This document shows positions 16,813 to 26,035 of a stretch of 64,000 bases of DNA, one piece after another. The stretch spans positions 1,178,001 to 1,242,000 of the forward strand of contig NZ_JBCFYD010000001.1 of assembly GCF_038594945.1 (NCBI RefSeq), written 5' to 3'. Position numbers and translations under genes: made by a program. Below the pieces are notes generated by a model. That model was given only the letters and a program-made list of their open reading frames with translations, had not been told where the DNA came from and did not search any database. Origin of the DNA: Fodinibius sp. Rm-B-1B1-1 (GTDB lineage: Bacteria; Bacteroidota; Rhodothermia; Balneolales; Balneolaceae). How positions within the stretch are numbered: position 1 is the stretch's first letter; each line of letters starts with the position of its first letter.

Positions 16813-17661
16813 ATGGAATCACAGCGAAGCATTGCAGACATTCGTGACAAAGTACAATCCTTTAAGAGGGAGGGAAATACGGTCGCATTTGTGCCCACGA
16901 TGGGAGCACTGCACGAGGGACATCTGTCCCTTTTTCGGCTTGCTCAACAAAAGGCTGATAAGGTCATTGCTTCTATCTATGTAAATCCCGAACAGTTTGC
17001 TCCTGATGAGGATTTTGAGGAATATCCGCGAGAGTTACAAGATGATCTGGAAAAGTGCGAAGAAGAAGGAGTTGCAGCTGTTTTTGCACCCACTGATGAG
17101 ATTATGTATCCCGGGAAGCAGTTTTTAAGTATTGAGGTGGATGAACTTAATGAATATATGGATGGCGGTTCGCGCCCAGGTTTTTTTGAGGGAATTTTGC
17201 TGGTTGTAAATAAGCTCTTCAATATTATCAAACCTGATTTTGCGGTGTTCGGTCAAAAGGATATCCAGCAGTTCCGTATTCTGCAGCAGATGGTCACCGA
17301 ATTTAATCATGATATTGAATTGGTCATGGGGCCAATCAAGCGAGCGAATGACGGATTGGCGTTGAGTAGTCGTAATAAGTATCTGGATGATGAACAGCGT
17401 AAATTAGCACCGGGTTTATATCGTTCGCTGCAGTATGTGGGGAAGCAGATCGTTGATGGAGCAAAAAACGTTGAATTACTGTTAGATCATCAGAAAAACG
17501 AATTGGAAGCAAAAGGGTTTAAAATTGATTATCTTAACCTGTTTTCGTTTGAGAAGATGAAACCGGTTACCAGTCCCCAGGCAAACAGTAAATATATCTT
17601 GGCCGGCGCCGTGTACTTAGGCGAAACACGTTTAATTGATAATATCATTATTGAAAAATAG
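16813..17661 (+). CDS. panC: Pantothenate synthetase (pantoate-beta-alanine ligase)
   Basis: 282 aa from ATG 16813, the usual length. It joins pantoate and beta-alanine using ATP in the cytoplasm. Family motifs: the nucleotide-binding [14 protein letters not shown] (HxGH) near residues 27-40, SIYVNPEQF near 58-66, [20 protein letters not shown] near 133-152, and the KMSKS-like [12 protein letters not shown] near 182-193. The usual RPGHF is RPGFF here, a His-to-Phe change; the HxGH histidines are kept. The earlier in-frame ATG at 16780 lies inside the upstream terminator and is rejected. panD follows after 8 bases, so its beta-alanine supplier is co-transcribed; panB is not in the window. Confidence 0.95.
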   Translation: MESQRSIADIRDKVQSFKREGNTVAFVPTMGALHEGHLSLFRLAQQKADKVIASIYVNPEQFAPDEDFEEYPRELQDDLEKCEEEGVAAVFAPTDEIMYPGKQFLSIEVDELNEYMDGGSRPGFFEGILLVVNKLFNIIKPDFAVFGQKDIQQFRILQQMVTEFNHDIELVMGPIKRANDGLALSSRNKYLDDEQRKLAPGLYRSLQYVGKQIVDGAKNVELLLDHQKNELEAKGFKIDYLNLFSFEKMKPVTSPQANSKYILAGAVYLGETRLIDNIIIEK

Positions 17662-17669
17662 TTACGACC

Positions 17670-18095
17670 ATGAAGCTAACGATGTTCAAATCTAAATTGC
17701 ATCAGATGAAGGTAACTGAGGCAAACCTTCATTATGAGGGAAGCATTACCATTGACCAAGAGCTATTGGATGAGTCGGGTATTCTTCCTTATGAAAAAGT
17801 GCAGGTCGTAAATATTACCAATGGTGAACGTCTTGAAACTTATACAATTCCTGGTGATGCCGGTTCGCGCGTTTGTTGTCTAAATGGAGCTGCGGCGCGA
17901 AAAACGCAAGTGGGCGATCGGGTTATTATTATTTCTTATGCCGAGATGACGCCCGAAGAGGCCAAAGACTTCAAGCCCAAGGTGGTTATTGTGGATGAGA
18001 ATAATGATCCCAAAACTATTGTTGAGGATACCGAATATGCCACCAAGTATGATCTAAAAAAGGGCGTGGTGGACAATACGGTGGTTGACGAATAA
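17670..18095 (+). CDS. panD: Aspartate 1-decarboxylase (pyruvoyl enzyme)
   Basis: 141 aa. Makes beta-alanine from aspartate for pantothenate. The precursor cleaves itself between Gly24 and Ser25 (HYEGSITID) to form the pyruvoyl group. The N-terminus [16 protein letters not shown] aligns with the family start, and the family hallmark [21 protein letters not shown] is in the middle, with Tyr59-type and Arg positions kept. It is the second gene of a panC-panD operon, with a terminator 25 bases after the stop. The C-terminal tail (about residues 115-141) is somewhat longer and more acidic than in E. coli PanD. Confidence 0.95.
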   Translation: MKLTMFKSKLHQMKVTEANLHYEGSITIDQELLDESGILPYEKVQVVNITNGERLETYTIPGDAGSRVCCLNGAAARKTQVGDRVIIISYAEMTPEEAKDFKPKVVIVDENNDPKTIVEDTEYATKYDLKKGVVDNTVVDE

Positions 18096-18119
18096 GCTAA
18101 TACTATTTACGATTTTTAA

Positions 18120-18154
18120 AACCCTCAGGATTTGCTTTCTTGAGGGTTATTTTT
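18120..18154 (+). terminator. Rho-independent terminator after panD
   Basis: AACCCTCA (18120-18127) pairs perfectly with TGAGGGTT (18141-18148), followed by ATTTTTATTT. Confidence 0.9.
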
Positions 18155-18220
18155 ATTTAAGGGGTATATATAGTTTGAAGAAAACCTCCGATTGTCCTCA
18201 TTAAATAAATTGATCTTTTT

Positions 18221-20260
18221 ATGAAACGTATACTACTTCCGCTATTTGCTGTCTTATTGCTTCCACTGATGTCTATAGCCCAGTCGAGTAAACCATTTAA
18301 AAGCATGGATGTCTTTGAGCTGCAATGGGTTTCCGATCCCCAAATATCACCAAACGGAGAGCAGATTGTATATTCCCGGGGGCAGATGGATAAGATGAAA
18401 GATCGTCGTACTTCGCAGCTGTGGATTATGGATGCGGATGGTTCCAATCACCGGAAGCTTACCGGTCGGGATGTTAGCGAAGGTAGCGCGCGTTGGTCAC
18501 CCGACGGTAGTAGAATTGTCTTTACTTCGTCAACAGAAGATGATGGTAGTGAAATTTATGTGTATTGGATGGACAGTGGGGCATTATCGCGCATTACGCA
18601 GCTGGAGGAAGCACCCAGTGGAATCAGTTGGTCGCCCGATGGTGAACGTTTGGCTTTTAACATGAAGGTGAAAGAATCAAATCCCACGCTAACGAATTCC
18701 AAAAATCCACCAGAAGGAGCTGAGTGGGCAGAAAGTCCACGGGTGACGACGCGACTTAATTATGAATCCGATGGTTCGGGTTATGTTGATCCGGGCTTCA
18801 CACATATTTTTACGGTTCCGGCTGAGGGTGGAGCGCCGCGCCAAATCACTGAGGGTGATTATCATTATTCTGGAGATATTGAGTGGAGCAGCGATGGTGA
18901 ACAGCTAATTTTTTCCGCGAATCTGAATGAGGATTGGGAGCATAATTACCGAGAGTCTGAGTTGTATTCTGTGGATGTAGAAACTGGAGAAATTGATCAG
19001 CTTACTGATCGCAAGGGGCCGGATTACAGTGCCCGGGTATCGCCGAATGGAGAAACAATTGCCTATTTGGGTTATGATGACAAGGTACAGACTTATCAGC
19101 TTACCAAGTTATATACCATGAGTACTGATAGTGAAGAGAAGCAAGAAGTAGAGTTGGATTTGGATCGAAGTATTTCCTCCATCCAGTGGGATGAAAATGG
19201 ACGGGGGCTGTATTTTATGTATGATGATGAGGGAAATACCAAGATCGGACATATAACGCTTGATGGAGAAACTTCGGTAGTAGCAAATGATGTTGGTGGA
19301 ACGACGGTAGCTCGTCCTTATGGCGGCGGTTCATATTCAGTGGCTGATGATGGGACTATAGCGTATAATGAAACGACGCCCTACCATCCGGCGGAATTGG
19401 CAACGACATCCAGAGATCAGGGAGAAGGAACGAAACTTACCGGTTTGAATGATGCTTTGCTTGATTATAGGGATTTAGGGCAGGTCGAAGAGATTTGGTA
19501 CACGTCTTCGGTGGATGGGCGCCCAATCCAGGGCTGGATTGTGAAGCCTCCCAGCTTTGATCCCAATAAAGAATATCCACTGGTAGTCGAAAATCATGGT
19601 GGCCCCATTTCGAATTACGGCGACCGATTTTCTCCGGAAATTCAGCTCTACGCTTCGGCCGGTTATGTGGTTTTTTATCCGAATCCCAGGGGTAGTACCG
19701 GCTATGGTGAAGAGTTCGGCAATTTGCTTTATCATGATTACCCCGGCGATGATTATCACGATGTGATGGATGGGGTAGATGCAGTACTTGAGAAAGGCTA
19801 TGTGGATGAGGATAATCTGTTTGTCACTGGCGGAAGTGCTGGTGGTACGATGACCTCTTGGATGGTTGGTAAAAATAATCGCTTTGAAGCTGCAGCCGTT
19901 ATTAAACCAGTGATGAATTGGATCAGCAAGACGTTAACTGCTGACAATTATTATGGATATGCGAATTACCGGTATCCGGGTCAGCCGTGGGAGAACTTCG
20001 AGGCCTACTGGGAAAATTCGCCTGTTTCTCTGGTTGGTAATATTGAAACGCCTACGATGGTAATGGTGGGTACGGATGATTTGCGAACGCCACCTTCGGA
20101 GGCCAAGCAGTTGTACAGTGCGTTGAAGCTACGAAAAATCGAAACCGCATATGTGGAGATGCCTGGAGCTTCTCACTTTATCGCAAACCGTCCCAGTCAG
20201 CTGATCGATAAGGTTGAGCATATTATTGCGTGGTTTGAGCAGTATCGAACGGGTGAATAA
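18221..20260 (+). CDS. Secreted S9 family prolyl oligopeptidase-like peptidase
   Basis: 679 aa. A signal peptide (MKRILLPLFAVLLLPLMSIAQS) directs export. Residues about 30-400 form a beta-propeller with WD40/PD40-type blades (repeated SPDG, SSDGE, SPNGE). The C-terminal alpha/beta-hydrolase domain has the nucleophile Ser539 in GGSAGGTM, Asp620 in GTDDLRTP and His652 in GASHFI, so the triad is complete. The YPNPRGSTGYGEEF segment before it is typical of acylaminoacyl-peptidase/DPP-like S9C enzymes. It probably cleaves short peptides in the periplasm or outside. It is a single gene with a weakly separated promoter after panD's terminator. Confidence 0.93.
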   Translation: MKRILLPLFAVLLLPLMSIAQSSKPFKSMDVFELQWVSDPQISPNGEQIVYSRGQMDKMKDRRTSQLWIMDADGSNHRKLTGRDVSEGSARWSPDGSRIVFTSSTEDDGSEIYVYWMDSGALSRITQLEEAPSGISWSPDGERLAFNMKVKESNPTLTNSKNPPEGAEWAESPRVTTRLNYESDGSGYVDPGFTHIFTVPAEGGAPRQITEGDYHYSGDIEWSSDGEQLIFSANLNEDWEHNYRESELYSVDVETGEIDQLTDRKGPDYSARVSPNGETIAYLGYDDKVQTYQLTKLYTMSTDSEEKQEVELDLDRSISSIQWDENGRGLYFMYDDEGNTKIGHITLDGETSVVANDVGGTTVARPYGGGSYSVADDGTIAYNETTPYHPAELATTSRDQGEGTKLTGLNDALLDYRDLGQVEEIWYTSSVDGRPIQGWIVKPPSFDPNKEYPLVVENHGGPISNYGDRFSPEIQLYASAGYVVFYPNPRGSTGYGEEFGNLLYHDYPGDDYHDVMDGVDAVLEKGYVDEDNLFVTGGSAGGTMTSWMVGKNNRFEAAAVIKPVMNWISKTLTADNYYGYANYRYPGQPWENFEAYWENSPVSLVGNIETPTMVMVGTDDLRTPPSEAKQLYSALKLRKIETAYVEMPGASHFIANRPSQLIDKVEHIIAWFEQYRTGE

Positions 20261-20354
20261 TTGTTGAAATTAAGTCCGCAGGGTTTTTAACAGGTGTGAA
20301 TTTGGAATCATCAATTTCGTTTATGGTAAACCTGGCGGGTTTGGCATGTCTCAA

Positions 20355-20386
20355 TAAAAAAGGCCGCACACCAGAGGTCTGCGGCC
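20355..20386 (-). terminator. Rho-independent terminator of the M20 peptidase gene
   Basis: Read on the minus strand, GGCCGCA (20386-20380) pairs with TGCGGCC (20368-20362), with three further pairs inside after one mismatch, followed by a run of six T. It lies 26 bases beyond the M20 stop. Confidence 0.88.
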
Positions 20387-20411
20387 AGATATCGGATATG
20401 ATTAGCAAATA

Positions 20412-21782
20412 TCAGCTGTAATCGGGAAGTAACTCAAAGAATTTAGCGGAGGTATGAATGCCTCGGTAGAAATCTTTGAGTGCAAACTTTTCATTCGGTG
20501 AGTGAATAGCATCACTGTTGAGTCCGAATCCCATCAAAATGGATTGGGCTCCCAGTACTTTTTGAAAGTCAGCTACGATGGGAATGGATCCCCCTTCGCG
20601 TGCAAACAATGGCTCTTTGTCATAGACCGCTTCAAAGGCATCCGCCGCAGCTTGCAGTCCATAGAACGATAAATCTGTAATAGCCGGATGTCCACCGTGA
20701 TGTTCCGCTACTTTAACAGTAACCGTATCGGGAGCAATGGATTCTACATGCTCTTTGAATAGTTTCGCAACTTTTTTGGGATCTTGGTCGGGAACGAGTC
20801 GCATGCTTACCTTTGCGCCAGCCTTGGAAGGAAGCACCGTTTTAGCCCCTTCGCCCTGGTAGCCGCTCCACATACCGTTGACGTCGAGCGTTGGACGAGC
20901 GGATGTGCGCTCTAAGGTGTTGTATCCTTTTTCGCCTTTGAGTGCTTTGAGCCCAAGATTTTGTTTATACTCCTCTTCGTCAAAAGGCAGTTTTTGATAA
21001 GCTTCACGATCTTCCTCAGTTAGTTCAATCACATCATCATAAAAACCGTCAATTTGGATGACTCCATCGTCATCTTTTAGTTGAGCAATAATTTCGCACA
21101 GTACATTGGCCGGATTATCTACCGCTCCGCCATAGACGCCGGAGTGGAGGTCACGATTGGGGCCTTGAACTTCCATCTCCATATATGCCAGCCCACGTAA
21201 GCCGTATGTGATAGAAGGCGTATCTTCGGCAAACATGGCCGTGTCGGAAATCAATACCATATCGCATTCGAGCAGACCTTTGTGCTCCTTAATAAATGGG
21301 ACAAGATTGGGTGAGCCTATTTCTTCTTCGCCTTCAAAAATAAATTTAATATTTACGGGAAAGTCAGTATCCGTTTTTTGATAGGCCTCCAGCGCCTTCA
21401 CGTGGGTAAATGATTGTCCCTTGTCGTCGCTGGCACCCCGGCCGTAAATATCACCATCGCGCACTTTTGGATCGAAAGGTGGCGTTTCCCATAAATCCAT
21501 AGGATCGGGTGGCTGTACATCGTAATGTCCATATACCAACACCGTTGGTTTGGATTCATCGGTAATTAGTTCACCGTATACGATGGGATTACCATCTGTC
21601 TCAAACAGTTCTGTACGGTCAAGGTCGAGTGATTTTAAATTGTTTAGCAAAAAATTAGCCGCATCCTTTATTTCATTTTTATAATCAGAGTCGGTGCTGA
21701 TGCTGGGGATACGCAGAAAATCGAACAGCTCATGTTTAAACTGTTCCTTATTGATATCGATATATTCAGATACTGTTGACAT
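20412..21782 (-). CDS. M20 family dipeptidase/metallopeptidase
   Basis: 456-aa cytoplasmic zinc peptidase of the M20 (CPG2/PepV-like) family. The metal ligands are visible in VYGHYDVQPPDP (His and the following Asp) and in GRGASDDKGQ (bridging Asp), with the catalytic Glu in FEGEEEIGSPN. A dimerisation lid domain is inserted from about residue 195 to 335. The later HxxE/His segment is represented by LNSDAIHSPNE. The family hydrolyses dipeptides and N-acyl amino acids; the substrate is not predictable by eye. No signal peptide. A large hairpin element separates it from the upstream bat genes. Confidence 0.92.
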   Translation of the reverse strand: MSTVSEYIDINKEQFKHELFDFLRIPSISTDSDYKNEIKDAANFLLNNLKSLDLDRTELFETDGNPIVYGELITDESKPTVLVYGHYDVQPPDPMDLWETPPFDPKVRDGDIYGRGASDDKGQSFTHVKALEAYQKTDTDFPVNIKFIFEGEEEIGSPNLVPFIKEHKGLLECDMVLISDTAMFAEDTPSITYGLRGLAYMEMEVQGPNRDLHSGVYGGAVDNPANVLCEIIAQLKDDDGVIQIDGFYDDVIELTEEDREAYQKLPFDEEEYKQNLGLKALKGEKGYNTLERTSARPTLDVNGMWSGYQGEGAKTVLPSKAGAKVSMRLVPDQDPKKVAKLFKEHVESIAPDTVTVKVAEHHGGHPAITDLSFYGLQAAADAFEAVYDKEPLFAREGGSIPIVADFQKVLGAQSILMGFGLNSDAIHSPNEKFALKDFYRGIHTSAKFFELLPDYS

Positions 21783-21807
21783 AAGAAAATAATCTTAATT
21801 TATGGTG

Positions 21808-21861
21808 TTGCTTATTTCGTATTGCGTAAAATCGGTGTACTACGCACTACGGAATAAGCAA
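21808..21861. repeat. Long imperfect hairpin element between batE and the M20 gene
   Basis: The two 21-base arms at 21808-21828 and 21841-21861 are complementary at 19 positions and enclose a 12-base loop. The outer end of the left arm reads TTGCTTATT and the inner end TTGCGTA. No T run follows on either strand, so it is more like a REP-type palindrome than a normal terminator. It fills most of the space between the two genes. Confidence 0.6.
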
Positions 21862-21871
21862 ATACTTCCAA

Positions 21872-22651
21872 TCAGAGTATAAGTATCTCGCTGTTTGGAA
21901 TCCATCCGTACAAGCCATTACTCATACGAATATATGACCATTTAGGTTGATCCTGGCTCTGATAGTGGTCCACTGTAAACGTATAACCTTCGTAGGCACG
22001 GCTTACGACTGGTGCTTGCTCTGTTGGATTTTCTACGACCGAAATTTGGTCGGTAATCATCACTGCGGTACTGTATCGCTCGTTAATATATTGGGTATAA
22101 AAGCTTGCAGTAATAATAAGGATAGCAAATCCAACGATAGAATAGCTCGAGATGCGTAATATTTTGGGATAGAACTGCCCAAACCAGTGTGTTATAAAAG
22201 TAAAAATGCCCAAATTGAAAAGGAGAATACCTATGAAAAGCAGTAGCTTAGCTCCAATATTTTTTTGTAGCCAAGTAGTGGCAACATCCCAGGGTAGTTT
22301 AGGCAATACTGCAGATTGCCGACTGAATTGTGAGTTAACAAATTCCAATGCCTGCTGGGCACGCTGTTCTGTTTCTTCAAATTCTGTAGCTTTTAAAAAG
22401 TAAAACTTAGCTTTGCCAAGCGAATCAATCCGCTGGTACGTGATACCCATATTTAAAAAGAGGGCTCCGGATACATTATTACGCAATTCCAAGTCGTGAT
22501 ATAGGCTAAGAGCTTGCCCGTAATTGCCTGCTTGGAGTTGTTCATTAGCATCATCAAATACAGCCTGGGCATTTGGTTGCGCAAGGCCGGCAGATGAAAA
22601 GGTCATCCACAAAAGAATACAAAAAATGGTACTTGTGAGTCGAGCTGTCAC
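21872..22651 (-). CDS. batE: BatE-like TPR/SH3 membrane protein
   Basis: 259 aa from the GTG at 22651, which places a signal peptide or anchor (LTSTIFCILLWMTFSSAGLAQ) at the N-terminus. TPR units follow at about residues 30-105 (ANEQLQAGNYGQALSLYHDLE). There are two hydrophobic helices near residues 135-180 and a C-terminal SH3b-like domain (about 195-259, with YTVDHYQSQ and WSYIRMSNGLYGWIP). This order fits BatE of the Bacteroidota aerotolerance (Bat) genes. The start is two bases after the batD stop, implying coupled translation. An extended upstream frame to 22756 overlaps batD and is rejected. Bat proteins were linked to aerotolerance and the cell envelope, but their exact role is unresolved. 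Confidence 0.78.
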   Translation of the reverse strand: MTARLTSTIFCILLWMTFSSAGLAQPNAQAVFDDANEQLQAGNYGQALSLYHDLELRNNVSGALFLNMGITYQRIDSLGKAKFYFLKATEFEETEQRAQQALEFVNSQFSRQSAVLPKLPWDVATTWLQKNIGAKLLLFIGILLFNLGIFTFITHWFGQFYPKILRISSYSIVGFAILIITASFYTQYINERYSTAVMITDQISVVENPTEQAPVVSRAYEGYTFTVDHYQSQDQPKWSYIRMSNGLYGWIPNSEILIL

Positions 22652-22653
22652 GT

Positions 22654-24438
22654 TTATAATACTTTTTGGAGTTTTTCGAGCGTGCTTTCGGCTAATCCTA
22701 CATGTGATTTCAGGTACGCGTGCGTGGTATTTGGAGCATAGCTGATTGAAGCACATTTATCCAGAAGCATACGTACATTTTTAACGAGGTTTTCCTCAAC
22801 TTCTTCATCTTTTAAAGCCTCTATATAGGCTTGATTTGAAAGGCCCGCTTCGGGCATGTTTAATCGATCACTGATGAAGCCAGTAATTGCTTTTTGCAGC
22901 AGGTTGTATGCTTGTTTGATGTTGCCCTGTTGTGAGACCGCAACCGCTTTATCGAGTCGATTTTGGGCTTTGTCTGCTGCTTTAACTGATCGGGCAAAAG
23001 CGGTATCAGTTTCCATTTTCTCGATATACGATTTGCGCCAGTACGCAACTCCCAAAAGAAGCAGGGGAATAATCCATCCCACCCAGAACCACCAAATGGC
23101 AAGAAGATCGACGGGTGCTGGTGTAACGCTAACCCAGCTTGCCAAGCCTGTAATGGGGGATACGGGAAATTGTCCAGAATTTGTGGCTGTTGCAACGGCA
23201 TCGGGATTTTCCTCTATAGTAAAAGTAAGGGCTGCCAGCGTAGTAGTTTGATATTCATCACGCGACGGGTCATAATATGATACGGTTCGTTCCGGAATCG
23301 TATAATTGCCCGGTGATCGTGCGATAATAACATCAGTAAATGTTTTGCTGCCGCTGATAGCACCATTACGACGATTGATCCGGCTACTTTCCTGTGGCTC
23401 ATAAATTTCGAGACCGTCGGGAAGTTCATAGTTCGGTTTTGAGATAAGCGGAATATTACCGGTACCTCTAATGTGGGTTTCAATTTCAATCGATTCTCCC
23501 ACAATGGCGTTATTCGTGCTGATGCTTCGGGAAATATCAAAATCGCCAACAGCTCCTAAGTAATAGGCGTTATCGGTTTCTGATAGTGGCTGAACATCAA
23601 GTGTAATGGGATCGCTGGTCAATTCTACTTCGCGCTGGTTATTGCCAAAACCGCTGAAAAAGCTGCTAAATGGATCATTATTTGAACGGGCAGATCGTAC
23701 GGCAACTACAATTTTATAGGGACTAATTTCGAGTTTACCAGATTTAGTAGGAAAGAGTGAGAATTGTAGCAGTCGCGCCTTTCGATATCGAACACCGTCT
23801 ATAATGGTAGATTCTGCTCGGGGACGACCCGAATTTTCCAACTCTTCTTTCCAGAATCCCTCCGCTTTCCAGCCCGGAACCGGTTGGTAAGAATTTACTT
23901 CTAATCCGTCTCGGAAAAATAAGATGACATCGGTAATAATTTGCTGGCCCGCCACAGGTTTTTTGTCAGATACTTCCAGCTGGAGAAAAATATCAGGTTG
24001 TTCAGAGGCAGAAGAATTAGCCGATTCGTCGCGATCGACAACGCGAACGGGTATTGCATTGGTTGTATACGCTTCCCCGTCAATGGTTATGTTGGCCGGA
24101 GGAATTTTAAATTCTCCTTTTTTTTGGGCGATCAGATAGTAGCTATAGGTGTATGTAACACTGCTCTGCCCATTTATATAACGATAGCTACGCGATGTGG
24201 AAGGGCTATTACTGAGCAACCGAAAGTTGTCAAAGTCGGGCAGTTCCGGTCGGGAAACGTTATTAAAGCTTCCGCTGATCTCAATAGAAAGGCTTACCCG
24301 TTCACCGGTATAAACCGTTGATTCGGATACACTTGCTTCAACAGAAATATCTGATTGGGCCCAGCCAACACTGCTCCCTGTTAAGGTAAGTACAAGAAAT
24401 AAGCCGGCCGTAAAAAGTGCGTTACCAATCCTTTTCAT
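22654..24438 (-). CDS. batD: BatD family membrane-anchored periplasmic protein
   Basis: 594 aa from ATG 24438. A signal peptide (MKRIGNALFTAGLFLVLTLTGSSVGWAQ) leads into a long periplasmic part of Ig-like beta domains (SVSESTVYTGERVSLSIEISG, GNIPLISKPNYELPDGLEIYEP), then a membrane helix near 440-465 (LLAIWWFWVGWIIPLLLLGVAYW) and a cytoplasmic helical tail. This is the layout of BatD. The start overlaps the end of batC by 17 bases: the batC terminal codons hold the ATG. An upstream in-frame ATG at 24507 lies deep in batC and is rejected. Usual partners MoxR, BatA and BatB are not found next to it. Confidence 0.86.
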   Translation of the reverse strand: MKRIGNALFTAGLFLVLTLTGSSVGWAQSDISVEASVSESTVYTGERVSLSIEISGSFNNVSRPELPDFDNFRLLSNSPSTSRSYRYINGQSSVTYTYSYYLIAQKKGEFKIPPANITIDGEAYTTNAIPVRVVDRDESANSSASEQPDIFLQLEVSDKKPVAGQQIITDVILFFRDGLEVNSYQPVPGWKAEGFWKEELENSGRPRAESTIIDGVRYRKARLLQFSLFPTKSGKLEISPYKIVVAVRSARSNNDPFSSFFSGFGNNQREVELTSDPITLDVQPLSETDNAYYLGAVGDFDISRSISTNNAIVGESIEIETHIRGTGNIPLISKPNYELPDGLEIYEPQESSRINRRNGAISGSKTFTDVIIARSPGNYTIPERTVSYYDPSRDEYQTTTLAALTFTIEENPDAVATATNSGQFPVSPITGLASWVSVTPAPVDLLAIWWFWVGWIIPLLLLGVAYWRKSYIEKMETDTAFARSVKAADKAQNRLDKAVAVSQQGNIKQAYNLLQKAITGFISDRLNMPEAGLSNQAYIEALKDEEVEENLVKNVRMLLDKCASISYAPNTTHAYLKSHVGLAESTLEKLQKVL

Positions 24439-25135
24439 TAGAACTGTTTCCAGACTCGGTTTCTTGTTTTTTGAACTGTTTGAGTAGCTCTTTCTCTTTT
24501 TGTTCAAGGGCTTTCAGGATTTTTTCAGCTTCAGCTTTACTCATTTTTTGAGGCTGTTGTTGCTGATTTTGCTGCTGCTCATTTTGTTGATTTCGATCCT
24601 GATTTTGTTGTTGATTTTGATCTTGCTGGTTCTGCTTATTTTGTTCGTTCTGTTGCTGCTTATTCTGCTCCTGATTTTTATTTTGCTGGTTATTTTGTTG
24701 GTTCTGTTGTTGTTGGTTTTGCTGATCCTGTTTTTTCTTTTTGGCCAGCTCAAAGTTGTGTTTAGCATCTGCATCACCAGCAGTATAGCGCAGCGATTTT
24801 TTAAAGTAATCTACTGCCTTATCCCATTTTTTCGCATCAGATAAAACTTTGCCAATGTTATAGTTGGCCTTTGCCCGATCATCAGCATTATCTGCCATCG
24901 ACTTATACTGTTCAAAAGTACGGATGGCCTCTTCAGTCTGGCCACTTTGTGCAAGGGCAGAAGCCAGATTGAAGTAAAGTTTTTCATTTTCGGGATCAGC
25001 GTCGATAGCCTTTTTGTAAAGCGTAATTGCTTCTTCATAATTGCCTTCATTATAAGCTTCATTTGCTTTGCGAGCATCTTCAATGGAAGGCGCCAGCAAG
25101 AACATACTCAGAAGTAAAGCCAATACATATCTCAT
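24422..25135 (-). CDS. batC: BatC-like TPR protein with Gln/Asn-rich tail
   Basis: 237 aa. A short hydrophobic N-terminus (MRYVLALLLSMFLLAPS) is a signal peptide or anchor. About three TPR units (residues 20-135; NEAYNEGNYEEAITLYKKAI is the first) follow. Then comes a low-complexity block of Gln, Asn and Lys (about 137-195) and a charged helix (MSKAEAEKILKALEQKEKELLKQF). TPR plus Gln-rich linker is normal for BatC. It is the first gene of batC-batD-batE. The opposite strand shows a long Leu/Ile-rich frame that merely mirrors the Gln codons. The yebC gene lies 61 bases upstream. Confidence 0.82.
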   Translation of the reverse strand: MRYVLALLLSMFLLAPSIEDARKANEAYNEGNYEEAITLYKKAIDADPENEKLYFNLASALAQSGQTEEAIRTFEQYKSMADNADDRAKANYNIGKVLSDAKKWDKAVDYFKKSLRYTAGDADAKHNFELAKKKKQDQQNQQQQNQQNNQQNKNQEQNKQQQNEQNKQNQQDQNQQQNQDRNQQNEQQQNQQQQPQKMSKAEAEKILKALEQKEKELLKQFKKQETESGNSSNEKDW

Positions 25136-25196
25136 GGGATAATCAATTAATTGTTTAGAAAACGTAACGAAAAAGTGGCTTGAAAATTATGAGATG

Positions 25197-25970
25197 TTAA
25201 TCCATTTGTTCAGCAATGGCCAACGTCTCCTCGTCCATTTCCATATTGGTAAACACATTGGAAACGTCATCATTATCCTCAAACTTTTCCATTAGCTTAA
25301 AGTTTGATTCAGCTACATCGGCTTCTACTTTTACCTCAGTCATGGGGATGCGAATAAGTTCGGCTGAATCAATCTCGTAGTCAAGCTCTTCAAGATTGTC
25401 ACGGACCTCATACATCGATTCGCGGCCAGTTGTTACATTAAGTACCTCACCATCGGTATCAATATCTTCAGCACCGGCATCAATAGCTTCGAGCATGAAT
25501 TCCTCCTCATCAATATCATGTTCTTGGTCTTCTTTTTTTATGCGAATCATGCCTTTTTGTTCAAAAAGATAATCCACTGACCCATCGGTACCCAGATTAC
25601 CGCCATGCGATGAAAAGATATGACGAATTTCGCCCACCGTGCGGTTATAGTTATTGGTGGTTACCTCAATAAAGTAGGCAATGCCACCGGGGCCATATCC
25701 TTCATAAGTCGCATCTTCATATTTGCCGTCGCCTTCGTCAAGTTCTCCAGTACCCTTTTTGATAGCGCGCTCAATATTATCCTTAGGCACGTTATCACTT
25801 TTGGCATTGTTGATAGCCGTGTCAAGCCTCGGATTCATTTCCGGATCGCCACCGCCTTCGCGTGCAGCAACGGAAATTTCACGCAGGTGCTTATTAAAAA
25901 GCTTATTCCGCTTTTTGTCTTCTTTCGCTTTTTTATGTTTTATATTTGACCATTTGGAATGACCAGCCAT
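25197..25970 (-). CDS. yebC: YebC/PmpR family protein
   Basis: 257 aa, slightly longer than the usual 240-250. The start MAGHSKWSNIKHKKAKEDKKR is the family signature, followed by the conserved region NIERAIKKGTGELDEG and YEGYGPGGIAYFIEVTTNNYNRT. YebC proteins bind DNA as regulators in some bacteria, and recent work links them to relief of ribosome stalling at proline runs. The family is cytoplasmic. It shares the strand with the bat genes downstream (61-base gap) and may be their operon leader; the opposite neighbour is bshA, divergent across 208 bases. Confidence 0.95.
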   Translation of the reverse strand: MAGHSKWSNIKHKKAKEDKKRNKLFNKHLREISVAAREGGGDPEMNPRLDTAINNAKSDNVPKDNIERAIKKGTGELDEGDGKYEDATYEGYGPGGIAYFIEVTTNNYNRTVGEIRHIFSSHGGNLGTDGSVDYLFEQKGMIRIKKEDQEHDIDEEEFMLEAIDAGAEDIDTDGEVLNVTTGRESMYEVRDNLEELDYEIDSAELIRIPMTEVKVEADVAESNFKLMEKFEDNDDVSNVFTNMEMDEETLAIAEQMD

Positions 25971-26007
25971 AGGTAAATATCTGTTTTGTTTAAAAACAAT
26001 ATGTGCT

Positions 26008-26035
26008 TTTGGGTACAGGTGATACCCAAATTTTT
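26008..26035 (+). terminator. Orphan terminator-like hairpin in the bshA leader
   Basis: TTTGGGTA (26008-26015) pairs perfectly with TACCCAAA (26023-26030) across a 7-base loop and is followed by TTTTT. It points along the plus strand, but no plus-strand gene lies upstream nearer than the S9 peptidase at 20260. It could be an attenuator in the bshA leader, the 3' end of a small RNA, or a stop for stray transcription. Confidence 0.6.

Noticed and set aside
24556-24730. Gln/Asn-rich region of BatC as a prion-like domain or repeat array
   Set aside because: A Gln-rich linker is ordinary for BatC proteins, and the DNA is a low-complexity codon run rather than a clean repeat unit.
24500-24844. 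Leu/Ile-rich plus-strand frame that looks like a membrane protein
   Set aside because: It is the antisense of the Gln/Asn-rich linker of batC; repeated Gln and Asn codons give Leu and Ile on the other strand.
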